From assembly GCF_018991925.1 (NCBI RefSeq), contig NW_024737042.1:18416511-18480510 (forward strand): a stretch of DNA of 64,000 nt, given 5' to 3'. The notes under the pieces are model-generated. The model did not search any database. It was not told the DNA's origin and was given only the letters and a program-made list of their open reading frames with translations. This document shows, piece after piece, positions 32,608-48,117 of the stretch; positions within the stretch are counted from its first letter, which is position 1; every line of letters starts with the position of its first letter. Source of the stretch: Homarus americanus. Its lineage: Eukaryota > Arthropoda > Malacostraca > Decapoda > Nephropidae. The position numbers and the translations under genes are program-made.

Positions 32608-32684
32608 ATGGCGAATTCTGTTTCTATTACGAAGAAGAGAAAGGTAGGTAGTGGATGCAAAGAGTTTAATTTTACATGTTTGTG
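32608..32684 (+). pseudogene. hAT transposase N-terminal remnant (GTF2IRD2/ZBED-like family)
   Basis: ATG at 32608 opens MANSVSITKKRKVGSGCKEF, then NFTCL and a TGA at 32683-32685. Start, KKRKV and C-x-x-F pattern resemble hAT-type transposases of the group that gave rise to GTF2IRD2 and ZBED5. About 25 codons survive. Family assignment is from memory and short sequence. Confidence 0.4.
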
Positions 32685-32745
32685 AGTTAAACATAAATGG
32701 CTGAGTGTTCTTACTGATGTTCACCTCAGAAACACACTCCGCGAT

Positions 32746-33012
32746 GGGAAGATATTGGAGGCATAGTGTGTTGTCTACTGGTAGACCCTGCTGCCATATG
32801 GCATCACAAAAAGTGTGACCAAGTCCCAGGTTGCTGATCTGACTTTCTGCCTCATTTACACACAGTTGCAGGTGTCAATTGTTTCTCTTACTTTCACAAC
32901 ACAACATACTTATATCGTTTCTCATAATTAATTTATTTTAATTTTTGTGTTTATTTATGGTCCTTTATTATTATTAATATTATTTATTATTATTATTATT
33001 ATTAATATTATC

Positions 33013-33046
<34 letters not shown>

Positions 33047-33085
33047 TTTATTTAATATTGTTTATAATTGTTTTTATTAATTTTA

Positions 33086-33135
<50 letters not shown>

Positions 33136-33236
33136 CATTATTATTTGTATTATTATCATTTCGCCGCCAGGCCCTGATGTGGGTCATTGACCTGTGCCCT
33201 GGTGGGCTGATTCCGTAAAAAAAAAAAAAATCACAT
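32746..33236 (+). mobile_element. poly(A)-ended retroposon with internal (TTA)n, copy 1 (5'-truncated)
   Basis: Shares GACCCTGCTGCCATATGGCA, the TTTACACACA...CAATTGTTTCTCTTACTT region and the end block CATTGACCTGTGCC...GGTGGGCT with copies at 39921-40452 and 43117-43612 (that last copy lacks the end block). It ends in a run of 14 A. Between body and end block is a long (TTA)n. Confidence 0.75.
32966..33160. repeat. (TTA)n array inside retroposon copy 1
   Basis: Imperfect TTA trinucleotide array of almost 200 bp. Confidence 0.92.
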
Positions 33237-34063
33237 TAATAACCCTCAGGTCCCAAGGGTTGTGTCAGCTGTTTGTATTAACTACAGCTGTGTGTTTATA
33301 AACCAATTTATAGTTATACATATTACATGGTTACAATATGAGGTTTTTCTATAAAGAAAGCTGAATTACTTTGAAAAATTTGAATCTAGTATATTTACTA
33401 AACAAATACGGTTCATTTAGCTGCAACAGTATAGTTACTGTAGTAGGAAGTCTCACACACACACACACACACACACTATGGCCCGCCATAGGGCCATAAT
33501 ATTTAAAAATGGACCATTTGCATAAAAGTTTGACCTAGAAACTTTTTGGAAAATTAAACAATATTATCAAAGGCAAAATATTGCTCCTGAGCCGGCAAAG
33601 AAAAGTATGTGGTCGAAGTGTACTGCTGTTAGTGACCGAAGGTTGTGAGACACCATAAGTGTACAACTGTTACAGAAACTCCATACTACTCATATAAGCA
33701 TGAATGAGTCAGAGCTGAGGTATAAGGATCACAGAGTATTACAATGCCCAGTTTATGGAGCAGCAAAGGGTTGGTCAAATTATAAGAACACATCAATAAC
33801 AGTAGACCATAGATAAGAAAAGACTCCGGAAGAAACCAACTACCAGTAGGTTAGGTGAAGTAGCTAAGGAAATTTGGAAACATACGATGAAAGGGAGGAC
33901 TGGAGGACTAAAGACTGTAGAAACACAGTATAGGCCTTCGTCATGTATTGGATTAATACAGACAGTAATACATATACCGTTTATAATATGCACGTCATTA
34001 GTATGTTATAAATCCAATTTTAAAGTGAGTGATAACTAAGTATAAATTTGACAATAGCGTTAC
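33237..34063. other. unassigned AT-rich sequence
   Basis: Contains a short (CA)n (about 33453-33476) and the right end of the hAT relic. No gene recognised. Confidence 0.4.
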
Positions 34064-34177
34064 CTTGTGTCTTCTCGCCTGGCGTGTTGGTGTGGAGCGG
34101 CTACTGTGTGGAGGTCGTCTCCTGCTGAGCCCAGAGGCACCGCCCTAGGAGGTCCTCTGTCTCCCTCACCGCAGCGT
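34064..34177 (-). other. candidate internal exon, minus strand, 114 bp
   Basis: On the minus strand a strong pyrimidine-rich acceptor (ATTCTCTTCGTTCTCTGTGC, then ACACTAG) precedes the block, and a donor CAAG|GTAACG follows at 34063. Length 114 is divisible by 3; one frame is fully open (RCGEGDRGPPRAVPLGSAGD, then DLHTVAAPHQHARREDT), the other two have stops. Strongly GC-rich against AT-rich flanks. It ends with two bases of a codon, which is compatible with the open frame of the candidate exon at 10748-10827 downstream on the same strand. It could instead be a 5' UTR exon or a GC-rich repeat. Confidence 0.28.
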
Positions 34178-37889
<3,712 letters not shown>

Positions 37890-38630
37890 TGCCAGACTCC
37901 CTCAGTTGACACAACCAGTCTCCACCCTTACCTTCCAACCTCTTCACCCACAGACTTGGAACAAGAACTTGAAGATGTTAGGCGAATAAACAAACTCGGA
38001 ATTAAGCTCCATTGACCTACTAATGAATGTCTACAAGGAATTTTCCCCCGAATTAGTTAGAAAAATAAACCCTGCTTCATCCTCAAAGAATATCTCGGAG
38101 AAGCAAAATGCTCCACTGACTGGTAGACTCCATGTGTTTCTCCAATACCTGCGACAATACGGACATAGTAGGCGACAGGTCTTCAGCTTCCTAGACTTCA
38201 TCTATCACCGTCTAGGCAAGTGTAAGATCTCAGCGGCTCTCACCTTAGTAGACTTTACCTAAATATTTGACTTAATCAAACACATCATAATTTTGAACAA
38301 AGTCATGAGCCTGGGGACCCGGAAAAGTCTAATTTCTTGACTTACCGACTTTCTTATCGACCGTCACCAACCACTTCACTTTCAACACACCGTCTCCATC
38401 TTTCAGTCACTCACCTGCGGCGTCTTCCAGGGAACTAGGATGGGATCTCTCGGATTCCTCATCCTTATCAATGATTCCCTGAAGGATACTCCAGCTCGTT
38501 GGAAAAACTGCACGTTGACGACTCCATTATTGGTATCAGCATTAACAACACGGCTCCTCATTACAGCCCTCCGGAACACCTGAACAGTCTCTATTATTAC
38601 ACCGCACATTTATCTCTCCTCTTTCATAAG
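37890..38630 (+). pseudogene. non-LTR retrotransposon reverse transcriptase relic
   Basis: Decayed RT in plus orientation. Blocks that can be read in broken frames: ISAALTLVDFT (first catalytic Asp region), a fingers/palm block ending in TDFLIDRHQ, LTCGVFQGTRMGSLGFLILI (the GVPQGT block with F for P), then, after a frame change, VDDSIIGISINN (catalytic YxDD with the Tyr codon lost) and SPPEHLNSLYYY. The GVPQGTRMGP and YVDDS style suggests a CR1/Rex1-like LINE; only the RT core remains. Confidence 0.65.
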
Positions 38631-38722
38631 GTTGTAGGAAAAAAAAGCTAAAATTATCTTTATTTAACAAAAACGTGAGTTGGTTATAAAGTTTTAACGG
38701 CGATTATCTCTGCTTAGCGTAC

Positions 38723-38730
<8 letters not shown>

Positions 38731-38796
<66 letters not shown>
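38731..38796. repeat. (GT)n microsatellite
   Basis: Perfect GT array of 33 units, preceded by a short CGTGCGCAC patch. Confidence 0.95.
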
Positions 38797-38797
<1 letters not shown>

Positions 38798-39920
38798 TTT
38801 TCATTAACCTCTATGTTTTTTATTTTTTTACGTACAGTCTAGTACAGTGACTAACTATCAAAGGTACCACTAACTCACTCACACACTCAGCACTCATAAA
38901 CACGCACAACCGTCCTCAACACAACGACTCCTTTGCTGTCACACACAATTGATTATGACGATCATCCTGCTATGAGAAAACGATATGAGTTATTAAGGAT
39001 GTCACTTTCGTTGGTGAGCTCTGAGGTAACTAGAGAGGCCGATACGGGACCGGCAGGGTCGTTCACAGATGTTGCACATGTGGAGGGGTACATCTAGTGC
39101 TGGAGGGGAGGCGGCAGAGTCTTTCCGGCTTTGGCGCTTGTCTGCTTCGGTTTGCAGTTGGGCTAACTCGAAAGTATCGACACCTTCTCGTGTGGTGCTC
39201 CTCCAAGCGTTACGGTGTGGAGGAATCGTCTCCCAGGTGTGGGGGTCGATTTGGCACTTTTCAGGTTTGTCTTAAGACTATCCTTATACCTTGTCAGTTG
39301 CCCGCCAGCGTTACGTTTACGAGTAGTTAGGTGATTAAAGTAGCTGCTTTGGCAGTCTACTGTCGTCCATGCAGGTAACATGGCCAGTCCAACATAGTAG
39401 CCTCGATGCTCCTACAGTTGGTGTCAGCGATAATATTGGCATTTGTTCTCTTGTCTTCCCAGCGATCTCGGAGGATGGAATGTAGACTACATTGGTGAAA
39501 GTTTTGAAGTGGCTTGAGGTGCCTCCTGTATGTGACCCATGTCTCTCTGCCATATAGCAGGGTGGGGAGGACCACTGCTCGATCTACGTGCAATTTTGCA
39601 GATAATTTAAGCTCCCTACAACTGAAGACACGGGCACAGAGTCTGCCAAAGGCTTAAGATGCACATATGATCCGATGTTGAATCTCTTCATCGATGTCCA
39701 CGGTGGTGGACAGGTGGGAACCGAGATACTGAAAGTGGGTAACATTGTAGAGGGTAGTACCGTTAAGCTGGGTGGATGGTGGAGGTGTAGCTGAACCAGG
39801 GGCAGGCTGAAAGAGATTCAGAGATCCAAGGCCGAAGTGTGCATGCACATCTGCGTAGATGTTCAGGATCCGGTACTGGATGTCCACCCCGCCGGCTAAA
39901 TTGGCACTGGCACTAGTAGG

Positions 39921-40294
39921 TAGTAGGCAGCTATCAAACAGGGAGGTACTACCGTCTAGGAAGATATTGGAAGTATAATGTATTGTCTAATGGTAGACCC
40001 TGCTGCCATATGGCATCACAAATATTGTAACTAAGTCCCAGGTTACTGATCGGAATTTCTCCCCCATTTACACACAATTGTAGGGTTTCAATTGTTTCTC
40101 TTACTTTGACAGCACAACATACATATAGTATATCATTGATCTTTTTTTTTCAATTTTTGTATTTATTTATGATCCCTTATTATTATTATTATTATTATAA
40201 TTATTATTATTATTAATGTTTCATTATCATTATATTATACAGTTCTGCATTATATTTTAATTTAATATTTTCTATAATTTATTATTTTTTATCA

Positions 40295-40365
<71 letters not shown>

Positions 40366-40452
40366 TTTTGCTCACAGACCCTGATATAAGGTCATTGACC
40401 TGTGCCTTAGTGGGCTAAGCCCACAAAAAAAGAAAACAATAAAAAAAAACAG
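39921..40452 (+). mobile_element. poly(A)-ended retroposon with internal (TTA)n, copy 2
   Basis: Inserted in LINE copy 2, where copy 1 reads straight from GGCACTGATACGAGTAAGG to AGCCAAGAAAATGG. It begins GTAGTAGGCAGCTATCAAAC, holds a (TTA)n tract (40178-40364) and ends in an A-rich tail (40424-40450). Confidence 0.78.
40178..40364. repeat. (TTA)n array inside retroposon copy 2
   Basis: Two TTA arrays separated by AT-rich sequence. Confidence 0.92.
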
Positions 40453-43116
40453 AAAAGCAACCAAGAAAATGGAAAAGAAAGTTGGTGCTAGTACACATCC
40501 ATGCTTTAACCATGTTTGGATGGGGAAGAACTCAGACTGGGTGCCATTGTTCAGGACACTGCCGTTCATGCCATCATGGAGTTGCGTCACGATGGCGATG
40601 AATTTTGGTAGGCAGCCAAAACGGGTTAGTGTCCGCCAGAGGGCTTCCCTGTTGACTGAGTCGAAGGCCTCGGTTAGGTCGATGAAGGCCATGTACAAGT
40701 CACGACGCTGTCCTCTGCACTTTTCCTGCATCTGGCGGGCAGCAAAGATCAAGTCAGTGGTGCCATGTGATGGTCTAAAGCTACATTGAGATTCTGGGAG
40801 AAAGCTTTCCGTCTCAGGAGGAAGTCTGTTTAGGAGGACTCGAGCGATAATCTTGCCAGCTACGGACAGCAGCGAGATCCTGCATTAGTTGCCACAGTCT
40901 GGCCGGTCTCCCTTGTTCTCATAAATATTGATGATGGAGGCAACTTTAAGAGCTTGGGGGATTTCTTCCTTTTCCAAAAATATTTTCCATGAGAGTGGAG
41001 ACAGCTGGCAAACGGAGGTTCTCCTGCTTATACACCTCGGCTGAGATTCCATCAGACTCTGAGGCTTTGTTGTTTTCCATCTGTTTGATGGCAGTAGCTA
41101 CCTCATCCTGGGATGGGGGATAGCTGAGAAGGGTCAGCTGTGGATGCTGAGAGACCTGCTGGTTAGTCAGGACATCCACATCGGTGTTTCAGTTGAGCAG
41201 TGAATGGTAGTGCTCCTTCCATCGCTGAAGAATGTATTCTTCATCTTTAATTAGGGAGTTACCATCGGATGAGCGAAAGAGGGCTGTGCCATGAGTGATT
41301 GGCCAATAAAAATTTTTAATGGAATTAAAAAATTCGCACATCGTGTGTTGATCTGGAAGTTTTTGCTTTTCATGTTCTTAATTTTAAACCAGCCGTTCTT
41401 TACTTTGTAAAATTCGCACTGGGCCTCTGCTTTCTTCCTCCGGAAGGTATCAGCTTTGTTCGTAGATTGAGGGTTGTTCAGCCAGCCAGTTAAAGCAGCA
41501 TGTTTATCATCGACGAATAAATTGATTTCCTGGTCATTTTTATCAAACCAGTCCTGGTGTATGCTTTCCATCTAGCTGAGGGCCTCTCTGCATGTTTTTG
41601 TCATGACAGTGTCGAGAATACCCCATTCGACATTGGGATTTGGGTTGTTTGTTGCCGGGTTGTTCATCAGCCCTTGTTCAAACTGTTCTCTCTGAAAGCA
41701 TGTGCTACTGCTGGATCCTCCAGATGCTGCTTAGTGTTAAAAACCTCTTCTGGAGGATTGTTGCCTTCGCCATTTTGGGGCGACGTAAAGTGAGAGTTTG
41801 ACTCTGACGATCTGATGATCAGTGTCACAGTGGTCTGAGCCATGCATATCTCTGGTGATGAGGACTTCTCGGCGATCTCTTCTCTCACAATGATGTAGTC
41901 AATGAGATGCCAGTGTTTGGATCGTGGGTGTAGCTACGAACCCTGAAACTATCGGCCTGCCCAAACAAGATATTGGTGATAGTGATGTTGTGTGCAGCAC
42001 ACATGCTGAGGAGGAGTAAGCTGTTGGGATTACACTTGTCTAGTCCATTTCTCCCTAAGATTCCCTGTCAAATGTCAGCATCTCTGCCAACTCTGGCATT
42101 GAAGTCACCTAGGAGCAAAATCTTAGCTTCTCTGGGGATAGAGGTTAGCACTCAGTCGAGGTCGGTATAAAAGGCCTCATTGATATCATCCTCTGCATCC
42201 AGTGTTGGGGCGCATGCACTGATGAAGAAGGCATGACGTGAGTAATTCAGTTGGACTTGGAGTGTCATGAGGCACTCGTTGATCCCAACAGGCATATCAG
42301 TTAACCTATGTAGGATGGATTGGCAGATGGCAAAGCCAATTCCATAAATATGGTTTCTCTCCACAGCAGGCTTACCCTTCCAGAAGAAGGTATAGCCAGA
42401 CCCCTGTTCAGTGAGTCGACCTTCGCCTGGGAGCCGGGATCTCACTAATGGCTGCTATGCTGATGTTATACCTAGTCAGTTCCTTTGCCACAAGGGCGGT
42501 TCTTCATTTGGGAAACTCATATGTGCCATTATCCAGAAGGATCCTGACATTCGATGCAGTGACCATAAGAGGTTGTAAATTTGTTTTTGTTTTGATATGT
42601 GATTATGATTGTGTTTTCGACAGCATAAGGATAACCTTACCGAGTGTGGTTCCAGTCAGGTTGGTTCTTTAGGCAGGCTATGTTTAGGGCACCTTTTTAA
42701 GCACCCTCCCCATATCAGGTGAGCAGAGTGGCTCCTCAAAAGGGCTGTTCAGTCGCACAGACAGGACTGGATTGCACTGCTGCCTAGATCCCACTGCATC
42801 AACGGCATTTTTTCTGAGCTGCCCATGTTAGGGTTGTGACTGGAGATTCCCGGCAGTCATCTCTGCCTGTCCCCATCGCCCTTTGTCCGTCGCCATAGGA
42901 CTTTTGGGGGTATAGGGGATTTGATGATGATTAGGAGTATGATTAGCTGGATAATGCCTGTGCGTGAGTTGATTTATGTGGTGAGGCAGGAGTGCTGGCT
43001 ACAACCACACATCTTGGCTTTCCCTTTTCCTGATCCAGTGGTGCAAGTGTTGCAACAAATGGGGAGAGGGGGAGTTGCAATGGACTGCCGATAGCCCAGT
43101 CTGTTGTGTTTCGCCT

Positions 43117-43612
<496 letters not shown>

Positions 43613-44060
43613 CGCTGGTGTGCTCGTTGGGTTCCCATGGTGGTCACCTATTCCACCTATATCACCGCTGGGGTCTTGTTGGAGTTCTGTAAACATGTCT
43701 GCCTGATGCACGGCTCCACTGCAGATTTTTCGTTTGGGGTTTGCTCCTGAAGCCTTATTCCTATCAACATTAATCTGCAAGGCAGCGGGGAAGTGGTTAG
43801 TAGGCGCTAGGATGTGTTCACATGCCAGTGGGCCTATGCTCCGTCCCTTTGGGGCCACTACTACTCCAAGATCCCCTGCTGGTCTAACCTGGGCCCACGA
43901 GGCACCCAGTTATCGTGTGTTGTCACGAGGAGGCACAGCAGGAGTTTTGATGGTGAAGAGACTGTGTCCTGGTAGGGGAAGACTTATGCAAGTTCGCCAC
44001 GAGGGCTAGCCAGCGGCGGTTGTTGAAAGCAAGAAGAAGCAAGCAGTGCTTGCACCTTAA

Positions 44061-44920
44061 CGCTAACATGATGCTGCTACACTAGATGCATTACACCACA
44101 ATGCACACAGACACACAGACACACACATAAACACACACACACACACACACGCACACACACACCTGATTTTTTTTATTTCTTTCGGTAATTACGAGTAAGG
44201 GTGCCCGGGCGTGGACGAGGGGTTGCTTAAAACCTCTAAGTTTGGGGTTTTTGTCAGGCGGAGGAGGTGGTGGTGGTGGGAGGGGGGAGGGAGATGAAAC
44301 CAAAACACATGAATTATCGTAGACTCTTACGACAAATCTTCTCTTTGGCAGAAAAAGCAAACCCACGTAAATATCTCACTTAACCCAACACACAAAGAAG
44401 GAGTTTTTTCATGGTCTCAAAATTTGACGGGGAATCTACCATAACCAGAGACATTTTATTCCAAGTTACGAGAGAAAGAAAAACTTTGGAATTTCTCAGA
44501 ATGTAGTCTCTGGTCTCGGGGTGCCAGCTGGCTTAGCAGAATTCCCAAGATGGATGGATAGTATCTTCCAAGACGACGATAATAGGAGTTCACTTACTAG
44601 TCTATAAAATCATTAATATGAATTAGAGGGAAATTTCTTCTTGGAAATGAAGTCGAAGGTGTTAGATGTATGGGGAGGAGCTGTGTGGGGCTGGCTGGTG
44701 AAGGATGGACTCTAGGATCTGTCATAGTATTTGATCAATAGTTGCTATATTACATGTGTTACGTTTTATAGTATGTGCATGTTATGTGTTAAAGTTTATA
44801 ATTATAGTATTTTACGTGATTTACCACATGTGTTATGTATTAGTAAATGTATTAAATATTTTAGAATATGTTCTGTTATAGTTAATATGTTGTGTTGTAG
44901 AATGTGTTATGTATTGCAGT

Positions 44921-44959
<39 letters not shown>

Positions 44960-45031
44960 AATAAAGAAACTGATGTATCTGAGGAGACAACGGGTCGGTT
45001 CCTGCAGTTGCTGTCGGAGGAGATAATTTTA
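44061..45031. other. unassigned sequence with (CA)n arrays
   Basis: CA-rich arrays at 44101-44162 and 44922-44954. AT-rich filler and a G/T-rich block (44255-44290) lie between. No gene recognised. Confidence 0.45.
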
Positions 45032-45765
45032 TTACTAGTTTGCCCTCTCACCCTCCTTCTCACCCTTCCTTTCCACCTCCCCTTCCTCCCTCTCACCCTC
45101 CCTTTCCACCTCCCGTTCCTCCCTCTCACCCTCCCTTTCTACCTCTCCTTCCACTCTCTCATCCTCCCCTCCCTCCTCACTCTCTCATCTCTCCCTCATA
45201 CCCTCCTTCTCACCCTCCCTTTCCACCTCCCCTTCCTCCCTCTCACCTTCCCTTTTTACCTCTCCCTCCTATCTCCCACCCCCCCTTCTTCTCACTCTCC
45301 CATCCCTCCCTTTCACCCTCCCTTTCCACCTCTCCTTCCTCTAGCTCACCCTCCCCTTCCTTCTTTTCATTCACCCTCCTTTTCACCCTCCCATCCCTTC
45401 TTCTCACACTCCCTCTCCACCTCTCCTCCTTCTCTTTTAACCTCTCCTCCCTTCTTTTCACTCACCTTTCCCTCACTCTCACCCTCTTTCTCATCCTCCC
45501 TGTCACCCTGTTTCTCATCCTCCGTCTCACCCTCCTTCTTCTTACCCTCCATTTCACCCTCTCTTTCAATATTCTCAGCCCTCTCCATTTCACCCTACTC
45601 TCTCTCTCTCTCACGCTTCCCCTTCCCTCTCAGCTTTACTCTCACCCTTCTAGTTCCTCTTCACTCTCTTTTTCACTCTTCTGCCTACCTCTCAATCGCT
45701 CTACTCTGCCTTCTTTCTTACTCCTTCTCCCGCCGTGTCTCCTTCTCTGTCTATCTCCTTGTTAG

Positions 45766-45809
<44 letters not shown>

Positions 45810-45908
45810 TCTCTTTCTCGCACTCGTTTTTCCTTTCATTATTTCAATTCCACTTCCTCTTTCATTTATCTCCTCCGTCTCACTCCTTTTCTCTTTATCA
45901 TTCCAACG

Positions 45909-45942
<34 letters not shown>

Positions 45943-46515
45943 TTCCACCCCTTTCTCACCGTTTTTCTTTTATCTTCTGTTTTTTTCTGTATTATGCTAC
46001 CTCTCTTGTCCCCTCCCTCCCCCTTCTCCATCTTACACTGAACACTTTTTCCTTCACGACCTTCCCTACCCTGCTTTATATCCTTCTATCCTTCCCTCCT
46101 TCCTTCCTTTCTTCCTCTTCCTCCCTTCTGAGCCCTCCTCAAGCTCCTCCATATTCTTAACTTTCATTTTCCTTCCCTCTTAACCCTTTCCTTCTTTGCT
46201 GTCACCTCCTTTCTTCTTCCTCTTCCTCCTCCCCCTCCTCCTACTCTTCACTTTCCCTGGCCTCCTGAACTTTTCTCTCCCTCTTTTCCTTTCCTACCCT
46301 TCCTATCTCACCACATTTTCACTTTTTTTCTTCCTCCTTCCCTTTCCAACTCCCTCCGTCATTTCTCCCTTCCCGACCCTCCTTATATTGCCACGCTTTC
46401 CCCGTTTTCGTCCCCAACTTTCCTCCCTTTTTTTACGCTCCCTATATTACCACACCTCGTTCCATTTTTCCTCCCTCCGCCCTTGCTTCCTTCCTTCTTC
46501 CTTAACCCTTCGCTA
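45032..46515. repeat. polypyrimidine tract / C-T minisatellite, about 1.5 kb
   Basis: The plus strand is nearly all C and T. Units like CTCACCCTCCCTTTCCACCT recur through the first 500 bp and then degenerate. Includes (CT)n at 45768-45803 and (GTCT)n at 45909-45942. The 424-codon Ser/Pro/Leu-rich frame across it is an artefact of composition. Confidence 0.88.
45909..45942. repeat. (GTCT)n microsatellite
   Basis: About eight perfect units inside the polypyrimidine tract. Confidence 0.92.
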
Positions 46516-46674
46516 TCCAAGTTCAGTTAAACCGTATAAGATGTGACTGAGGACTGGAGAAATAGAACTAAGATTTGATATTATAAAAAAAAACCCACTC
46601 AGAACCCCTGAAACAAACGTGGGTGGTGGAAGCACATACAGTAGATCCCTTTACGTAGCCACGATAATTAACAG

Positions 46675-46754
46675 GTAAAGTCCCCCCCCCTTAAACACAT
46701 CATAACATTCATATCCCCTTAAACAGACACTATAAGTTTCACAACCCCTTAAAC
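46675..46754. repeat. minisatellite, CCCCTTAAACAGACACTATA type, left part
   Basis: Units of about 31-35 bp containing CCCTTAAACAGACACTATAA. The array continues at 47402-47505 after the hAT insertion. Confidence 0.75.
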
Positions 46755-47401
46755 CAGTGGTTCTTAACCTTTTTTGAGTCACGGACCCCTTTGGGAATCT
46801 GGTGAAAGCTATGGACCCCCTCCCTAGAAAAATGCACGTAAGCACATAAACACATCTTTGCATGCAATGAATATACTTTATTTTATTGAAAATTCATTGC
46901 CTGATACAGTGTATGACATACACACAGTATGAATAAAGTAAACAATCTTAACAAAGAATTATGTTTCACACTTTTTTATGCAAAAAATAATGGCCACTCC
47001 ATACAAAAATAAAATACAATCATCTTGTGCAAATTAACAAAACAAAACTTTAATTCTGCTCAAAAGTTCATTTTAATGTGAAGGTTGTTGTTGTTTGGAT
47101 TGAACATAAGAACATAAGAAAATAAGGACTGCAATAGGCCGGTTGGCCTGTGCATGGCAGCTCCTGTCGAGACTTACTACCACTCTCTATCATCCATGAA
47201 TCTATCTCGCCTCCTTTTGAAACTTTCCAGCGTTCCAAGCACTTACTACAAAGTTGCTAAGCTTGTGCCACTCGTCCACCACCCTATTTGTGAACCAGTT
47301 CCTTCCTATCTCCCTCCTAAACCTAAGATAAATGTTAAATTTTTATCTGACCTTCACGGACCCCTGAAGCCCATCCATGGACCCCAGGTTAAGAACCCCT
47401 G
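46755..47401. mobile_element. nonautonomous hAT-type element with 8-bp TSD
   Basis: The left end CAGTGGTTCTTAACC and the right end GGTTAAGAACCCCTG are inverted repeats, with inner GGACCCC blocks on both sides. The 8-bp target duplication CCTTAAAC is perfect (46747-46754 and 47402-47409) and comes from the surrounding minisatellite. Length 647 bp, with no transposase. A LINE 3' fragment is inserted inside. The 8-bp TSD and CAG...CTG ends are classic hAT features. Confidence 0.9.
47104..47345 (-). mobile_element. CR1-like LINE 3' fragment inside the hAT element
   Basis: Read on minus it ends in repeats of TTCTTATG after GGCCTATTGCAGTCC. Upstream, the frame gives NRVVDEWHKLSNF, which is the C-terminal motif of CR1-type ORF2 (compare NRVVDEWNKLPN at about 54635 in the other LINE). 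A 240-bp truncated copy. Confidence 0.78.
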
Positions 47402-47505
47402 CCTTAAACAGACACTATAAGTTTCACAACCCCTTAAACAGACACTTAAACATTTACAACCATTTTAAGAGACACTATAACATTCATAACCACTTAAAAG
47501 GATAC
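47402..47505. repeat. minisatellite, CCCCTTAAACAGACACTATA type, right part
   Basis: Continues the array at 46675-46754; units become degenerate after 47460. Confidence 0.72.
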
Positions 47506-48039
47506 AAAAACCAACACACACAAAAAATCTATGAAAATACACAAAAAAATTATTCATATTCATACCAAAATTTTCCCTTCTAAATTGTGTTAAGGAAAAG
47601 CCTCCTCTCTACAGTTCAGTCTCAATATAAATTTGAAACCATTTAAGCGGCTTTCTCTATGTCTCAGGTTACATAAGCCAATTAGGTGAGTTCTTACATA
47701 AGCTACCAGTTATGGCGGAATATAGTTGCCTCTATTTATTTATTATTTTTACTCCTTCATGTTTGTGCTGGGCAAAACTCGGGGTAGAGAAACTTGAAAG
47801 ACGGTAAGGGAATAACAGGAAGTAAGACGCAAGACAAGTGTAGAGAGTGACAGGAGAGAGAGTTAAGGGAATGAGTAAAAATTAATAGTGTTTGGTTGAT
47901 CATATCTTCAGCTTAGAATGGTGCTAGACTGGTGTAGAAAGTGACAGTACAGAGCTAAGATAACAGGTAGATATAACCATACTTATTAATATTATCCTTG
48001 ACTTTACAAGGAATAGCACACATGCTGTAGTATATAAAG
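47506..48039. other. unassigned AT-rich sequence
   Basis: No gene or repeat family recognised. Confidence 0.4.
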
Positions 48040-48097
48040 TGAACACACACACACACACACACACTTCATCCCTAACCACCGAAGGGTCAAGACGTAC
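48040..48097 (+). repeat. dispersed 45-bp-minisatellite repeat, copy 2, part 1
   Basis: (CA)n followed by ACTTCATCC.T.ACCAC..AAGGGTCAAGACGTAC, as at 25080-25127. The repeat resumes at 50399. Confidence 0.82.
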
Positions 48098-48117
48098 AGT
48101 CACAATCCAAAGTTTCG

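Larger units (their letters stand above)
32173..33530 (+). mobile_element. hAT-type element relic
   Basis: The left end CAGGGTTGGCCAACTATGGC looks like a hAT terminal repeat. The right end is degraded (AAATGGACCATTTGCATAAAAGTTTGACC, listed here as the TTTGCATAAAAGTTTGACC region at about 33511-33529). A transposase start lies at 32608. Most of the interior is replaced by a retroposon with a (TTA)n array (32746-33236). No TSD can be made out. Confidence 0.5.

Noticed and set aside
44909..46183. 424-codon Leu/Ser/Pro-rich frame resembling a membrane or mucin-like protein
   Set aside because: The tract is almost pure C/T, which excludes stop codons; no conserved motif is present.
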